The translations under genes and the position numbers were made by a program. A DNA stretch of 64,000 nt, taken from the NCBI RefSeq assembly GCF_003258595.1, contig NZ_QHHQ01000007.1:186001-250000 (forward strand), given 5' to 3'. The notes below the pieces were generated by a model. That model searched no databases and was not told the DNA's origin. It worked only from the letters and a program-made list of their open reading frames with translations. This document shows, piece after piece, positions 9,318 to 21,538 of the stretch. The stretch comes from Acuticoccus sediminis (GTDB lineage Bacteria; Pseudomonadota; Alphaproteobacteria; Rhizobiales; Amorphaceae). Position 1 is the first letter of the stretch. Each line of letters starts with the position of its first letter.

Positions 9318-10325
9318 CTAGTGCAGGCGCGATACAGCGAAGCCGACGACCTCCGCCAAGGCATCGCGCATCGGCGCCGGCGGGACGGACTTCAGATCCT
9401 CCAGCGCGCGATCCGCGAATTCCTGGGCCCGGGCTTGCGTGTCCGCCAGCGCGCCGGTCGCCAGGACGAGGTCGCGGGCCTTGAGGACGTCCTCGTCCTG
9501 CACCTCGCTGCGTTCGATGCAGCGCTCCCAGAACGCGCGATCCTCGGCCGAGCCGCGCCCGTAGGCGAGCAGCACCGGCAGCGTCGCCTTGCCCTCGCGC
9601 AGGTCGTCGCCGACGTTCTTGCCGAGGGTGGCCGCGTCGCCGCCGAAGTCGAGCGCGTCGTCGATGAGCTGGAAGGCGAGGCCGAGGTTGCGCCCGTAGG
9701 ATTCCAGCGGCGCGCGATAGGACGCCGCGCGGGCGATGATCGGCCCGGCCGCCGTCGCCGCCGCGAAGAGCGCCGCGGTCTTGGCGTCGATCACGGCCAT
9801 GTAATGGTCTTCGCCGACCGAGAGGTTCTTGGCGCCGGCGAGCTGGCGGACCTCGCCTTCCGAAATCGTCGCGGCGGCGCTCGAGAAGACGTCGAGCGCC
9901 TCCAGCGAGCCGACGTCCACCATCAGCTTGAAGGCCTGGCCGAGCAGGAAGTCGCCGACGAGGACGCTCGCCTGGTTGCCCCAGATCATCCGCGCGGCCG
10001 GCTTGCCGCGGCGCATCGCGCTGTCGTCCACGACGTCATCGTGGAGGAGAGTCGCGGTGTGCATGTACTCGACCGCCGTCGCGAGCTTCACGTCGCCGTC
10101 GCCCCGATAGTCGAACAGCCTGGCGGTGGCGAGGGTCAGCATCGGGCGGATGCGCTTGCCGCCGGAGGAGATCAGGTGGTCGGCGACCTCCGGGATCATG
10201 GTGACGTCCGAGCCCGCGTGCGACGCGATGAGCGCGTTGACCTCGGCCATCCGATCGGCCACGCTTTCCACCAGCCGGTCAATGCTGCTGGTCGGGACCG
10301 GCGCCATTGCCGCGGACGTCGTCAC
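9318..10325 (-). CDS. ispB: Long-chain polyprenyl diphosphate synthase
   Basis: An all-trans prenyl transferase of 335 residues that adds isopentenyl units to an allylic diphosphate to make the ubiquinone side chain (octaprenyl or decaprenyl; the length cannot be read here). The first aspartate-rich motif is D96-D97-x-x-D100 (HDDVVDDSAMRRG) and the second D222-D223-x-x-D226 (LIDDALDF). GGKRIRPML is the isopentenyl diphosphate-binding site. It is divergent from the DUF2007 gene, an arrangement often seen in alphaproteobacteria. About 260 bp of less GC-rich noncoding DNA separates it from the GAF-protein gene. Confidence 0.93.
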   Translation of the reverse strand: MTTSAAMAPVPTSSIDRLVESVADRMAEVNALIASHAGSDVTMIPEVADHLISSGGKRIRPMLTLATARLFDYRGDGDVKLATAVEYMHTATLLHDDVVDDSAMRRGKPAARMIWGNQASVLVGDFLLGQAFKLMVDVGSLEALDVFSSAAATISEGEVRQLAGAKNLSVGEDHYMAVIDAKTAALFAAATAAGPIIARAASYRAPLESYGRNLGLAFQLIDDALDFGGDAATLGKNVGDDLREGKATLPVLLAYGRGSAEDRAFWERCIERSEVQDEDVLKARDLVLATGALADTQARAQEFADRALEDLKSVPPAPMRDALAEVVGFAVSRLH

Positions 10326-10446
10326 GGCTGTTCACTCGCTCGGTTTTGCATGAAGAGAACCATGGGCTTGTAGTTATGGGTCGACGCGCACCGCTGGGCG
10401 ACGCCACGCCGTGGAGACGGGGTGAGGCATACACGAAGGAGCTCGC

Positions 10447-10671
10447 GTGGACGAACTTTTAAGGACAAACGACCTCGTCCTGATCTCGTTCGTGGATGCG
10501 CTTCTGTCTGACGCAAAGATTGCTCACCTCGTCGTCGACCAGAACATGAGCGTCCTGGAAGGTTCGCTCGGGGTACTCCCCCGACGCGTCCTCGTCGATA
10601 GGGAACGTGCCGAAGACGCGCGCCGATTGCTCAACGAGGCCGGAATCGGCACCGAATTGTCGGATCGCTGA
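10447..10671 (+). CDS. DUF2007-domain small protein
   Basis: A 74-residue protein, all of it a DUF2007 domain (putative signal-transducing/PII-like fold), with VLISFVDALLSDAKIAHLVV and PRRVLVDRERAEDARRLL. The GTG start has an excellent AGGAG five bases before it, which fixes the N-terminus. It is divergent from the polyprenyl synthase gene. Function unknown. Confidence 0.9.
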   Translation: MDELLRTNDLVLISFVDALLSDAKIAHLVVDQNMSVLEGSLGVLPRRVLVDRERAEDARRLLNEAGIGTELSDR

Positions 10672-10755
10672 CGTTTTCCGGCCGCGGTTGGCGCAGCGTG
10701 CGGCCGCGCGATCCGCCATGACGGGCGCGGTGGCGCCCGGCGCGGCGGGCTCGCC

Positions 10756-11718
10756 TCAGCCGGCGGGGGCGAGGGCGCCGTCATCCATCTCAACCGCCGG
10801 CGGCAGCCCGTCGGCCGATCCCGAGAAACGCACGGCGCGGATCCACCAGCGCGAGGGGGCCGCGGACGCGAGCCGTGCGACCGCCGCGTCCCGCGCGGCA
10901 GCGTCCGGGAAGAGGCCGAAGACCGTCGGGCCCGAGCCCGACATGCGGGCGAGCGCGCACCCCTCCGTTGCCGCGACCGCGTTCAGCACGGCGTCGATGT
11001 CCGGGCAGCAGGCGCGGGCGGGCGCCTCGAGATCGTTGCGTGTGCCGGCGAGCCAGTCGCACAGCGCCCCGGCGTCAGCGAGCGGCGGCATCTCGAAGGG
11101 GGGATTGTCGCGCTTCCGGAGCGCGCGGAAGACGTCCGCCGTCGCGAGCGGGACGCCGGGATTGACGAGGATGCCGGCAACCGGCGGCAACTCGGCGGGG
11201 CGCAGAACCTCGCCGATACCCTCCATGATCGACGGCCGTCCGTCGAGGCACACCGGGATGTCGGCGCCGAGGGAGAGGCCGTCCGCCGCGAAGTCCGACG
11301 CGGCGATGCCGCGGTGGATCGCTGCCGCCCTCAGGACGGCGGCCGCGTCGGCCGAGCCGCCGCCGATCCCGGCGGCCACCGGCAGCCCCTTGGTAAGATG
11401 GACCGCCGCGATCTCGGGGCAGAGCCTCGCCGCGGCGACGGCGAGGTTCTCGGCACCGTGCGGCACGCTGCCGGCGAAGGGGCCGCCGACAACGAAGTCC
11501 GGCGTCCGCGGCGGGCGGTCGTCGGACCGCTCGCGGTCAGGCGGGGAGAAGCGGACGGTGACCTCGTCGCCGTCCGTGACGGCGGCGAAGGCCACAAGGC
11601 TCTGCAGTTCGTGGTAGCCGCTCTCGCGCCGCCCGAGGACGTGCAGCGCGAGGTTGACCTTGGCCGGGACGGCCAGGCGCAATGCGGGCGGGGGCGGTGG
11701 GCCGTCGGTCGCCCGCAT
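10756..11718 (-). CDS. ispE: 4-diphosphocytidyl-2-C-methyl-D-erythritol kinase
   Basis: A GHMP-family kinase of 320 residues that phosphorylates CDP-methylerythritol in the MEP isoprenoid pathway. The N-terminus has PAKVNLALHVLGRRESGYHE, typical of IspE, the ATP-binding glycine loop is PVAAGIGGGSADAAA, and RMSGSGPTVFGLF is the third GHMP motif. The ATG at 11718 is 11 bases after the stop of the TPR gene, so the two form an operon. With the prenyl synthase gene nearby, this strand holds two isoprenoid steps. Confidence 0.95.
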   Translation of the reverse strand: MRATDGPPPPPALRLAVPAKVNLALHVLGRRESGYHELQSLVAFAAVTDGDEVTVRFSPPDRERSDDRPPRTPDFVVGGPFAGSVPHGAENLAVAAARLCPEIAAVHLTKGLPVAAGIGGGSADAAAVLRAAAIHRGIAASDFAADGLSLGADIPVCLDGRPSIMEGIGEVLRPAELPPVAGILVNPGVPLATADVFRALRKRDNPPFEMPPLADAGALCDWLAGTRNDLEAPARACCPDIDAVLNAVAATEGCALARMSGSGPTVFGLFPDAAARDAAVARLASAAPSRWWIRAVRFSGSADGLPPAVEMDDGALAPAG

Positions 11719-11729
11719 GCGTCGCAGCT

Positions 11730-13622
11730 CTACTCGGCCGCCTTGGTCTCGTCGTCGTCCGCCGGGGTAGCGGGAGCCGCTTCGGCCGGGGCCGCGTCGG
11801 CAGGCGTCTTCGGGGTCTCGCCGGCCGGAGCCTTCGCCGCCTCGCCGCCGTTCTCGCCGTGTTGCGACGCCGCGTGCTGGTTGGAGGCCTCCTGCACCGT
11901 CTTCGGCGGTTCCATCCCGCTGAGGAGCTTCTTCTGGATCGTCGCGGCGAGTTCGTCGTCCGGCTTGAACTCGGCCGCGTGCGACCACTGGAACATCGCC
12001 TCGCGCTTGCGGCCCACCTGCCAGTAGGCGTCGCCGAGGTGATCGTTGATCACCGGGTCGATCGGCTTCAGGTTCACCGCGCGCTCCAGCTCGCGCACCG
12101 CGTCCTGGTAGCGCCCGAGGCGGTAGTAGGCCCAGCCCAGGCTGTCGACGATGTAGCCGTTGCCGGGCTCCGCCGCGACGGCGCGCCGCACCATGTCGAT
12201 GGCCTCGTCGAGCTTCTCGCCCCGGTCGATGAGCGAATAGCCGAGGTAGTTCAGCGTATGCGCGTTGTCCGGCCGGTAGGTGAGGGCGAGGCGGAAGTCC
12301 CGCTCGGCGCCCGGCCACTCGTCCGTCCGTTCGCGGGCGATGCCACGGAAGTAGTACAGCGACCAGTAGGCGGCCGGCACGTTGCCGAGCGCGTCGATCG
12401 CCTTGCTGTAGGTCGCGCGGGCGTCCTTGTAGTTCTCCATGTCGCGGTAGACGTTGCCGAGCACCACGGTGGTGGAGATGTCCGACGGGTCGTCCTTCAC
12501 GGCCTGCTCGAGCAGGCGGATCGCCTCCTCGTTGCGGTCGAGCGCGTTGAGGTTCAGGGCCTCCTGGACGCGGGCGCTGCGCGAGAGGGGGTGGTCGGCG
12601 GGGATGGCGCGGTAGATCCCGATCGCCGCCTCGTACTGACGCAGCGACTCCATCACCTGGCCGAGCGCCATGGAGGCGAAATAGCTCTCCGGGTCGAGGT
12701 AGAGGGCGAGCTGGAAGAGGGCCGCCGCCTGGGCGTTGCCGCCGTCACGGGCGTAGGCGGTGCCGAGGCCGTAGAGCGCCTCGGCCACACCCTCGACGGG
12801 CGAGGCGATCAGCGGGGCGACGTCGCCGGCGTCGAGCGCTTCGCGGACCGACACCGTGAACTGGTCGTTGCCGCCGAGCCGCTCCTCGAACTCGTCGAGG
12901 ACCTTGCGGGCGCGGTCCATCTCGCCGGCGCGGGCGAGGCCGCGCACGAACGCCTCGACGATGCGCGGCGAGCCGGCGTCACGCTCGAACGAGGCGCCGA
13001 GATCGCGCACCGCCCCGGCGTTCATCCCCGCGTAGTCGGCGATGAGGCCGCTGTGGAGGATGGTCGACGGTTTGTAGAGGTTCGGCTTGCCGAGCTCCTC
13101 GAGATCGGCGAGGGCCTCCTTCGTCTTGCCCTGGCCGACCTTCACCCATGCCTCGAGGAGGCCGGCGATCAGCTCCTGGATCTGCCCGCCCACATTGTCG
13201 AGGTTGCCGAGCGTCTCGAGCGCGGCGGCGCGCTCGCCGTTGCGGATCTGTTCGACGGCGAGGGTGGTCAGCGCGACCCAGTTGTCCGGCTCGGAGCGCA
13301 GCAGCTCCTCGGCGAGGGGGACGGCGCGGCGCATGTTGCCGGAGGCGACGTTGAGGACGAGCGACGTGTCCAGCAGGTCCGGGTTCTTCCGGTCCTTGTC
13401 CAGCGCGGCGACGTAGAAGCCGGCGGCGGCCGAAATGTCCTGGTTGAAGCGGGCATGCCGGGCCGCGAGGTAGTACCCGCTCAGCGAACCCAGACCCAAC
13501 GCCTCGACCGGGTCGACGGCTTCCCCGATGCCCGCCGGCTCATTTCCCGGAGCCGCAACGGCAGAGCCGGAGAGCGCCAGGGCAAACGCCAGACCGATCG
13601 ATACCTTTGTGCGCAGTGGCAA
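11730..13622 (-). CDS. Periplasmic TPR-repeat protein
   Basis: A protein of about 630 residues made largely of tetratricopeptide repeats; clear units include AHTLNYLGYSLIDRGEKLDE, YIVDSLGWAYYRLGRYQDAV and INDHLGDAYWQVGRKREAM. I choose the TTG at 13622: it has AAGGGG 6 bases upstream and gives a signal peptide (LRTKVSIGLAFALALSGSAVAA) starting at the second or third residue, whereas the longer open frame would put 25 unlikely residues first. The C-terminus is a low-complexity Ala/Pro/Glu tail. It lies upstream of ispE as in many alphaproteobacteria; the role is probably cell-envelope assembly, not proven. Confidence 0.88.
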   Translation of the reverse strand: MPLRTKVSIGLAFALALSGSAVAAPGNEPAGIGEAVDPVEALGLGSLSGYYLAARHARFNQDISAAAGFYVAALDKDRKNPDLLDTSLVLNVASGNMRRAVPLAEELLRSEPDNWVALTTLAVEQIRNGERAAALETLGNLDNVGGQIQELIAGLLEAWVKVGQGKTKEALADLEELGKPNLYKPSTILHSGLIADYAGMNAGAVRDLGASFERDAGSPRIVEAFVRGLARAGEMDRARKVLDEFEERLGGNDQFTVSVREALDAGDVAPLIASPVEGVAEALYGLGTAYARDGGNAQAAALFQLALYLDPESYFASMALGQVMESLRQYEAAIGIYRAIPADHPLSRSARVQEALNLNALDRNEEAIRLLEQAVKDDPSDISTTVVLGNVYRDMENYKDARATYSKAIDALGNVPAAYWSLYYFRGIARERTDEWPGAERDFRLALTYRPDNAHTLNYLGYSLIDRGEKLDEAIDMVRRAVAAEPGNGYIVDSLGWAYYRLGRYQDAVRELERAVNLKPIDPVINDHLGDAYWQVGRKREAMFQWSHAAEFKPDDELAATIQKKLLSGMEPPKTVQEASNQHAASQHGENGGEAAKAPAGETPKTPADAAPAEAAPATPADDDETKAAE

Positions 13623-13801
13623 GGTGGACCCCTTCCGTCGGAACGCGCGCGGTTGCGCAACTTGAACACGAAAACTGATTTGCGACTTAGGCGCCACCGT
13701 TCACCACTGCAACGCCGAGCGCAAGGGTAGAGGGTGGTGACCGTTTCCAGATGACCTAAGCTTCATTATACGGTGACGTTCGGCAGTAGGGGAACACACA
13801 C

Positions 13802-16459
<2,658 letters not shown>

Positions 16460-16490
16460 GGGCCCCCGCCGATCCAGCAGGAGACACGAG

Positions 16491-17149
16491 ATGGAGTCTG
16501 ATCCCGACCGGGTCAGTCCAGCCCTCGATGATGTCGCTCGCGAGAAAACTTCAGCGCGCCGGCGTGCCGACGCGCTGAAGCCCTGAAGCCCTTCCGCTGC
16601 AAGCACCTCATCGCCGTCCTCGAACGGCCGCACGATTTTCGAAACATCGGAGCGGTCATCCGGAACGTCGACGCGCTCGGGGTGGAGAAGACCTACATCG
16701 TCGATCCGCAGCGTGCGCTTCCCGACGATTGGCAGGACATGCGCGATCGCGGGACGATCTTCAAATCGTCCGTCTCGGCGGTGAAGTGGAGCTTCGTGAA
16801 GCGCTTCGACTCCTCCGAAGAATGCTTCGAGCACCTTCGATTCAAGAACTTCAGCTCGATCGTCACGTCGCCGCACCAGAAGGGGAAGACGAACGTCGTC
16901 CTCCATGAGGGCGATTACACCGTCTATCCCAAGCTGGCCGTCTGGTTCGGATCGGAAGCCACCGGGATCAGCGACTTCATGGCCGAACGAAGCGAACTCA
17001 ACGTGACGATCCCGATGTACGGCATGGTCGAACGCCTCAACCTCGGCACCACGACCGGGATCGTCCTGCACGAAATCGCCAGGCAACGGCGAGATTATCA
17101 GAGCCGCTATACACGCAAGAACAAGCGCGGCGAAAAGAGGCCGGCATAA
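16491..17149 (+). pseudogene. SpoU/TrmH-type RNA 2'-O-methyltransferase, frameshifted by an 8-bp duplication
   Basis: The intact gene would start at ATG 16491, which has AGGAG 7 bases upstream, and read MESDPDRVSPALDDVARE through ADALKP, where it now hits TGA at 16584. A different frame then continues as KPFRCKHLIAVLERPHDF to the natural stop at 17149. Between the two frames lies an exact 8-bp tandem repeat (ctgaagcc twice, 16575-16590); deleting one copy joins both frames seamlessly into ...ADALKPFRCK... All three SpoU motifs lie in the second frame: NIGAVIRNVDALG, VWFGSEATGIS and IPMYGMVERLNL. Motif 1 comes before any usable start in that frame (first is GTG 16682), so the short downstream frame cannot be the whole gene. 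Either a real strain mutation or a sequence error. Confidence 0.85.
16575..16590 (+). repeat. 8-bp tandem duplication at the frameshift
   Basis: Two adjacent identical copies of ctgaagcc (16575-16582 and 16583-16590) followed by ct. The second copy creates the TGA that ends the upstream frame of the methyltransferase gene. Such short exact duplications arise by replication slippage and can revert. Confidence 0.9.
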
Positions 17150-17339
17150 TCCCCTCGGACAAGGGCCGGCGGGCGCTGAAGATTCTGCCTGTTCGTCCTC
17201 GGCGCGCCCGACAGTCGGTTCCGGGGGCTGACGCGCGTGCAGATTTCGGAATTCGTATCGTGAGCGCGGTCGGGTAGAAGTTCGCGTTCCACCCTGGAGA
17301 AGCGCGCAGGTGGTCAGCCGGCGCGCCCGAAGTGAGCCC

Positions 17340-18380
17340 ATGCGCACCCGCACCTCCATCCACATCGTCGGCTGTCATGCCGAAGGCGAAGTCGGTGACG
17401 TTATCGTCGGCGGCGTCGCGCCGCCTCCCGGGGATACGCTGTGGGAGCAGTCCCGCTGGATCGCGCGGGACAACGGGCTGCGGGACTTCGTCCTCAACGA
17501 GCCGCGCGGGGGCGTCTTCCGCCATGTGAACCTGCTCGTCCCGCCTAAGGATCCGACGGCGGCGATGGGCTACATCATCATGGAGCCGGTCCATACCCCG
17601 CCGATGTCGGGCTCCAACTCGATCTGCGTCGCGACCGTGCTGCTCGACACCGGGATCGTCCCCATGAGCGAGCCGGAGACCCGGTTCCGGATCGAGGCGC
17701 CGGGCGGGACCGTCGACATCCTCGCCACCTGCCGGGACGGCAAGGCCGAGGAGATCCGTGTCACCAACCACCCGAGCTTCGCCGCGCGGCTCGACGCGCC
17801 GCTGGAGGTCGAGGGCCTCGGCTCCCTCACGGTCGACATCGCCTATGGCGGCGACAGCTTCGTCATCGTCGACGCCCGGCGGCTGGGTTTCGCGGTGACG
17901 CCGGACGAGGCGGCGGACCTGACGGCGACGGGCATGCGCCTCACCGCTGCCGCGACCGAGCAGCTCGGCTTCACCCATCCGGCGCAGCCCGACTGGACGC
18001 ACGTCTCGTTCTGCCAGTTCACTCTGCCGGTCGAGGTGAAGGACGGGGTGAAGGTCGGCCGGAACACCGTCGCCATCGCACCCGGCAAACTCGACCGCTC
18101 GCCGACCGGGACCGGCTGCTCGGCCCGCATGGCGACGATGCACGCGCGCGGGGAGCTGAAGCCCGGCGAGCCGTTCGTCGGTGTCTCGATCCTCGGCAGC
18201 CGCTTCCGCTGCGCCATCGAGGCGGTGGTCGATCTCGCCGGGACGCCGGCCATCGTCCCGTCGATCGCCGGACGCGCGTGGATCACCGACACGCGCCAGC
18301 TCCTGCTGGACCCGGACGACCCGTGGCCGCGCGGCTACCGCCTCGGCGACACCTGGCCGGGCGCCGGCCGCCCCGCGTGA
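17340..18380 (+). CDS. Proline racemase-family protein (Ser/Cys type)
   Basis: A 346-residue member of the proline racemase/hydroxyproline epimerase/trans-3-hydroxyproline dehydratase superfamily. The N-terminus [18 protein letters not shown] and [10 protein letters not shown] are family marks. Racemases use two Cys; here the first is Ser (S90, in [10 protein letters not shown]) and the second is kept (C260, in [12 protein letters not shown]). One-Cys members often act as hydroxyproline dehydratases or epimerases rather than proline racemases, so the activity is left open. I use the ATG at 17340; a GTG ten codons earlier has a better ribosome site (GGAGAAG) but unlike residues. It faces the sulfotransferase-like gene convergently. 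Confidence 0.88.
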   Translation: MRTRTSIHIVGCHAEGEVGDVIVGGVAPPPGDTLWEQSRWIARDNGLRDFVLNEPRGGVFRHVNLLVPPKDPTAAMGYIIMEPVHTPPMSGSNSICVATVLLDTGIVPMSEPETRFRIEAPGGTVDILATCRDGKAEEIRVTNHPSFAARLDAPLEVEGLGSLTVDIAYGGDSFVIVDARRLGFAVTPDEAADLTATGMRLTAAATEQLGFTHPAQPDWTHVSFCQFTLPVEVKDGVKVGRNTVAIAPGKLDRSPTGTGCSARMATMHARGELKPGEPFVGVSILGSRFRCAIEAVVDLAGTPAIVPSIAGRAWITDTRQLLLDPDDPWPRGYRLGDTWPGAGRPA

Positions 18381-18399
18381 GGGCGGCGCCGGCGGGCGG

Positions 18400-19116
18400 T
18401 CAGATCGCCCGCTGGCGCAGGTCCTCGTAGAAGGGGAGCGCTTCGGCGAGCACGCCGGCGAGGTGCTCGCCCGTCTCCGGCAACGGCCCCTCCGCGCCGG
18501 CGAACCCCGTGCTCTTGTGCACCGCGCCGTACCAGTGCGCGGCCCAGACGCCGTCGTCCGCGTGCCCGCCCGCGGGCCAGGACAGCATCGCCTCGTCGAA
18601 CGGCAGGCCGATCGCTTCGCACAGGCGCCGCAGCGCCCCGGCGGGATCGGCGCGGATGTCGTTGGAATCGATGACCACCGGATCCGTGCCGGTCATCTCG
18701 CGCACGCGGTCGTAGATCGTCTTCTGCTGCTCGAAGCCGATGTCCGACAGGGTCGGGTTCTCGCGCTTCACGTCGTAGCTCGCCAGCACCCGCGCCGGAT
18801 GGCGGATCAGGAAGACGTGCGTCAGCCCCTCCATCCAGGAGAAGTCGTCGCCCGGCAGCATGTGGTGGGCCATGTGCTTCTGGTAGAAGTGCGTCTTGCC
18901 GTGGGGCGGGGTGCCGGCACAGCGCGCGGCGACGACCGCAGGGTCAGGCTCGCCCGCGGCGATGATCGCGTCGGTCATCGGGTGGTCGAGGCCCGTGCGG
19001 GCGAGATAGGCGGCGTAAAAGGGCTCGTCCCACACCGCGCAGTCGCTGCGCGCGCCGAACGAGTACATCATCGCCGTCGAAAGATTCCGCGGCCCGGACC
19101 ACATCGCAATATTCAA
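18400..19116 (-). CDS. Sulfotransferase-like P-loop protein
   Basis: A 238-residue protein with the sulfotransferase fold. The N-terminus IAMWSGPRNLSTAMMYSF fits the 5'-phosphosulfate-binding loop (SGPRNLST) and HVFLIRHPARVLASY the 3'-phosphate-binding region. Proteins of this type in bacteria are sometimes fused or linked to amino-acid aminotransferases and their substrate is unknown; several may not bind PAPS. No signal peptide. The stop lies 20 bases from the stop of the proline racemase-family gene (convergent pair). Confidence 0.8.
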   Translation of the reverse strand: MNIAMWSGPRNLSTAMMYSFGARSDCAVWDEPFYAAYLARTGLDHPMTDAIIAAGEPDPAVVAARCAGTPPHGKTHFYQKHMAHHMLPGDDFSWMEGLTHVFLIRHPARVLASYDVKRENPTLSDIGFEQQKTIYDRVREMTGTDPVVIDSNDIRADPAGALRRLCEAIGLPFDEAMLSWPAGGHADDGVWAAHWYGAVHKSTGFAGAEGPLPETGEHLAGVLAEALPFYEDLRQRAI

Positions 19117-19234
19117 GGGGCACCTCCATCCGCCGGCACGATGCCGAGGCGGCGCGCCGCGTGCAAGACGGCTGGCGGTCGGAGCTGATGCGCAATGTCG
19201 CGGGCCTGCGCGCGTGGCCGACGGCGGGTGCCCG

Positions 19235-21538
19235 TCAGGCCGCGGCCGTGCCCTTGCCGACGCCGACCTTGCCGCCCGACCAGGCCGCTGCGGACGCCGG
19301 CCGGCCGAGCAGGAAGCCCTGGAACAGCTCGCAGCCCAGCTCGCGGAGCTGGTCGAACGTCGCCTCGTCCTCGATGCCCTCGGCGACGACGTGCAGCTCG
19401 AGCTGGCTCGCCAGCTCGACGATGGCGCGGATGATGCGGTGCTGGCGCCGATGGTCGGGGTTGGAGAGATCGCGCACGAAGGACTGGTCGATCTTCAGGT
19501 AGCTCACAGGAAGGTCCGCGAGCATCCGCAGCGAGGTGTATCCGATGCCGAAGTCGTCGAGCGCGAAGCGGATCCCGAACTGGCTGATCGCCTGCATCGT
19601 CTCCGACAGCCGGTGGGCGTCGTGGATGACGAAGTTCTCCGTCACCTCCATCACGACCGAGGTTCCCGCCACGCCGTGCCGCTCCAGCGTCTCGCGGACC
19701 AGGTCGACGACGTCGCACTGCTCCAGCGTCCGCACCGAGACGTTGACCATGAGCGTGGGGAACCCGCATCCGGCCGCCGTCAGCTCGGCATAGGTGGCGA
19801 TCGCGCGGCGGAACACCGTGAGGTCCAGCCGGGTGATGAGGTTGGCGGCCTCCGCCACGGGGATGAAGGTCGCGGGCGAGATGCTCTCGCCGGTGCGCCG
19901 GTTGGTCCAGCGGGCGAGCGTCTCGGCGGCGAGAGGGTGCTCGCGGTCGAGGCCGAAGATCGGCTGCATGACGATGTCGATGTCGCCGTTCTCCAGCGCC
20001 TCGGCGAGCTCGAACTCCATGATGCGGCGCGTGTCGGCGCTCGACAGGACCGCCGGACTGAAGGCGTGGACGGTGCCGCCGCCACGGCTCTTGCCCTGGT
20101 AGAGGGCGAGGTCCGCGTAGTGGATCAGGGTCTGCGGATTGTCGGTGTCGGAGGGGAGGGAGCTGATGCCGACGCTGGCGCCGATGAGGATGCGGCTCCC
20201 CTCGATGCTGAAAGGCTCGGTCAGCCGCTCGAGGATGGTGCGGGCGAACGCCATCGCGTTCACGCCCGACGGCGGCGGGCAGAGCACGGCAAACTCGTCG
20301 CCGCCGATCCGGTAGAGGCGGCAGTCGCCGGGGATGCCGGCGCCGATGCGCTCGACCACGCGGCACAGGAGCTCGTCGCCGACGGCGTGGCCGTGCAGGT
20401 CGTTGACCGGCTTGAAGCGGTCGAGGTCGATGGCGATCAGCGCGGCGGGGCTCTTCATGTCGGCGCCCGCCGAGGCATGGTCGAGGTCCTCGGCGAAGGC
20501 GACGCGGTTGAGCGCGCCGGTCAGCGGATCGTGCAGGGCGAGGTAGGAGATCCGCGCCTCGGCGGTCTTGCGCTTGGTGATGTCGACGAAGATGAGGAGG
20601 TTCTCGGCCGTGTCCGCGGCCGATGACGCCGAAACGGCGGCGCCGCGGCCGGCACTGTCGGCGATCGGCACGAACGCCTTGCGCACGATGATGTGGCGCG
20701 TCGTGCCGCGCACGTCGAGCTTCACCTCGGTCTCGGCGAGCGTGGTGCGGAGCCGGGCGATCAGGCCGCGGAAGCTCTTCACCTCGGACCGGTCGACGGA
20801 GAATGTCGCGGCACTTTCGATGAGCGCCTCCCCGTTGTCCGCCCCCATCATCGTGACGAGCGCGTCGTTGACGAACTGGATGGCGCTGTGCTCGTCGACG
20901 AGGCAGATGCCGACCGGGGCGCCGCGCGCGAGCGCCGAGAAGCGCCGCGCCTCCATGTCGAGCTGGTCCTTCAGCGTATAGTACTCGGTGACGTCGACCG
21001 CGATGCCGACGTTGAGCCCGCTCGGCAGGCGCGTCTTCGTCACCCGCTCCCAGCGGTTGTTGGGGTAGAGGCGGTCGGCCGGCCGCCCGTCGGCGCTCTG
21101 GTGGAGGGTGAGGCGTCGGGCGAGCTCGGCCTCGATCCTGTCGGGCGGCAGGTACTTCACCAGCGACCGGCGGACGATGTCGGAATAGGACGTTCCGGGC
21201 TGCATCTCCTCCGGCGGGAGGCCGAGGACCTCGCAGTACCGCTTGTTGCCGAGCATCAGGCGGTCGCTCTCGTCATAGATGGCGATGGAGCACTGGATCG
21301 CGTCGATCGCCTCGGAGATGCGCACCAGCCGGCGGCGGCAGGAGATCGCCAGGAGGGTGATCGACGCGATCGCGACCATGGCGATGACGATCGCCGCGTC
21401 GAACGACACCGACGCGAGGCTCAGTGCGTGGACGATCGCGAGGACCGCCGGCGTCAGGATGCCGAACAGCAGCGCCAGGACGAAACCGACCCCGCTCGCC
21501 AGGCTTGTGCCACGAGTCAGACGGCCGATGTCGACCAT
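19235..21538 (-). CDS. Membrane PAS-GGDEF-EAL protein (cyclic di-GMP turnover)
   Basis: A 767-residue protein: two membrane helices (about 13-35 and 47-65), a first PAS (about 75-190), a second PAS (about 198-325), a GGDEF domain with intact G412-GDEF (RIGGDEFAVL) and an EAL domain. The EAL signature reads ETL (E539), with the catalytic Glu kept; other key sites are intact (N599, E634, DDFG at 661, K682-x-D684, E720). No RxxD inhibitory site precedes GGDEF. It may make, break, or both make and break cyclic di-GMP. I start at ATG 21538, directly before the membrane part. It is divergent from flhA, suggesting a motility switch. Confidence 0.9.
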   Translation of the reverse strand: MVDIGRLTRGTSLASGVGFVLALLFGILTPAVLAIVHALSLASVSFDAAIVIAMVAIASITLLAISCRRRLVRISEAIDAIQCSIAIYDESDRLMLGNKRYCEVLGLPPEEMQPGTSYSDIVRRSLVKYLPPDRIEAELARRLTLHQSADGRPADRLYPNNRWERVTKTRLPSGLNVGIAVDVTEYYTLKDQLDMEARRFSALARGAPVGICLVDEHSAIQFVNDALVTMMGADNGEALIESAATFSVDRSEVKSFRGLIARLRTTLAETEVKLDVRGTTRHIIVRKAFVPIADSAGRGAAVSASSAADTAENLLIFVDITKRKTAEARISYLALHDPLTGALNRVAFAEDLDHASAGADMKSPAALIAIDLDRFKPVNDLHGHAVGDELLCRVVERIGAGIPGDCRLYRIGGDEFAVLCPPPSGVNAMAFARTILERLTEPFSIEGSRILIGASVGISSLPSDTDNPQTLIHYADLALYQGKSRGGGTVHAFSPAVLSSADTRRIMEFELAEALENGDIDIVMQPIFGLDREHPLAAETLARWTNRRTGESISPATFIPVAEAANLITRLDLTVFRRAIATYAELTAAGCGFPTLMVNVSVRTLEQCDVVDLVRETLERHGVAGTSVVMEVTENFVIHDAHRLSETMQAISQFGIRFALDDFGIGYTSLRMLADLPVSYLKIDQSFVRDLSNPDHRRQHRIIRAIVELASQLELHVVAEGIEDEATFDQLRELGCELFQGFLLGRPASAAAWSGGKVGVGKGTAAA

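Noticed and set aside
16682-17149. Intact short methyltransferase starting at GTG 16682
   Set aside because: The first SpoU motif and about 30 conserved-looking codons lie upstream of this start in the same frame, so the short form would be defective.
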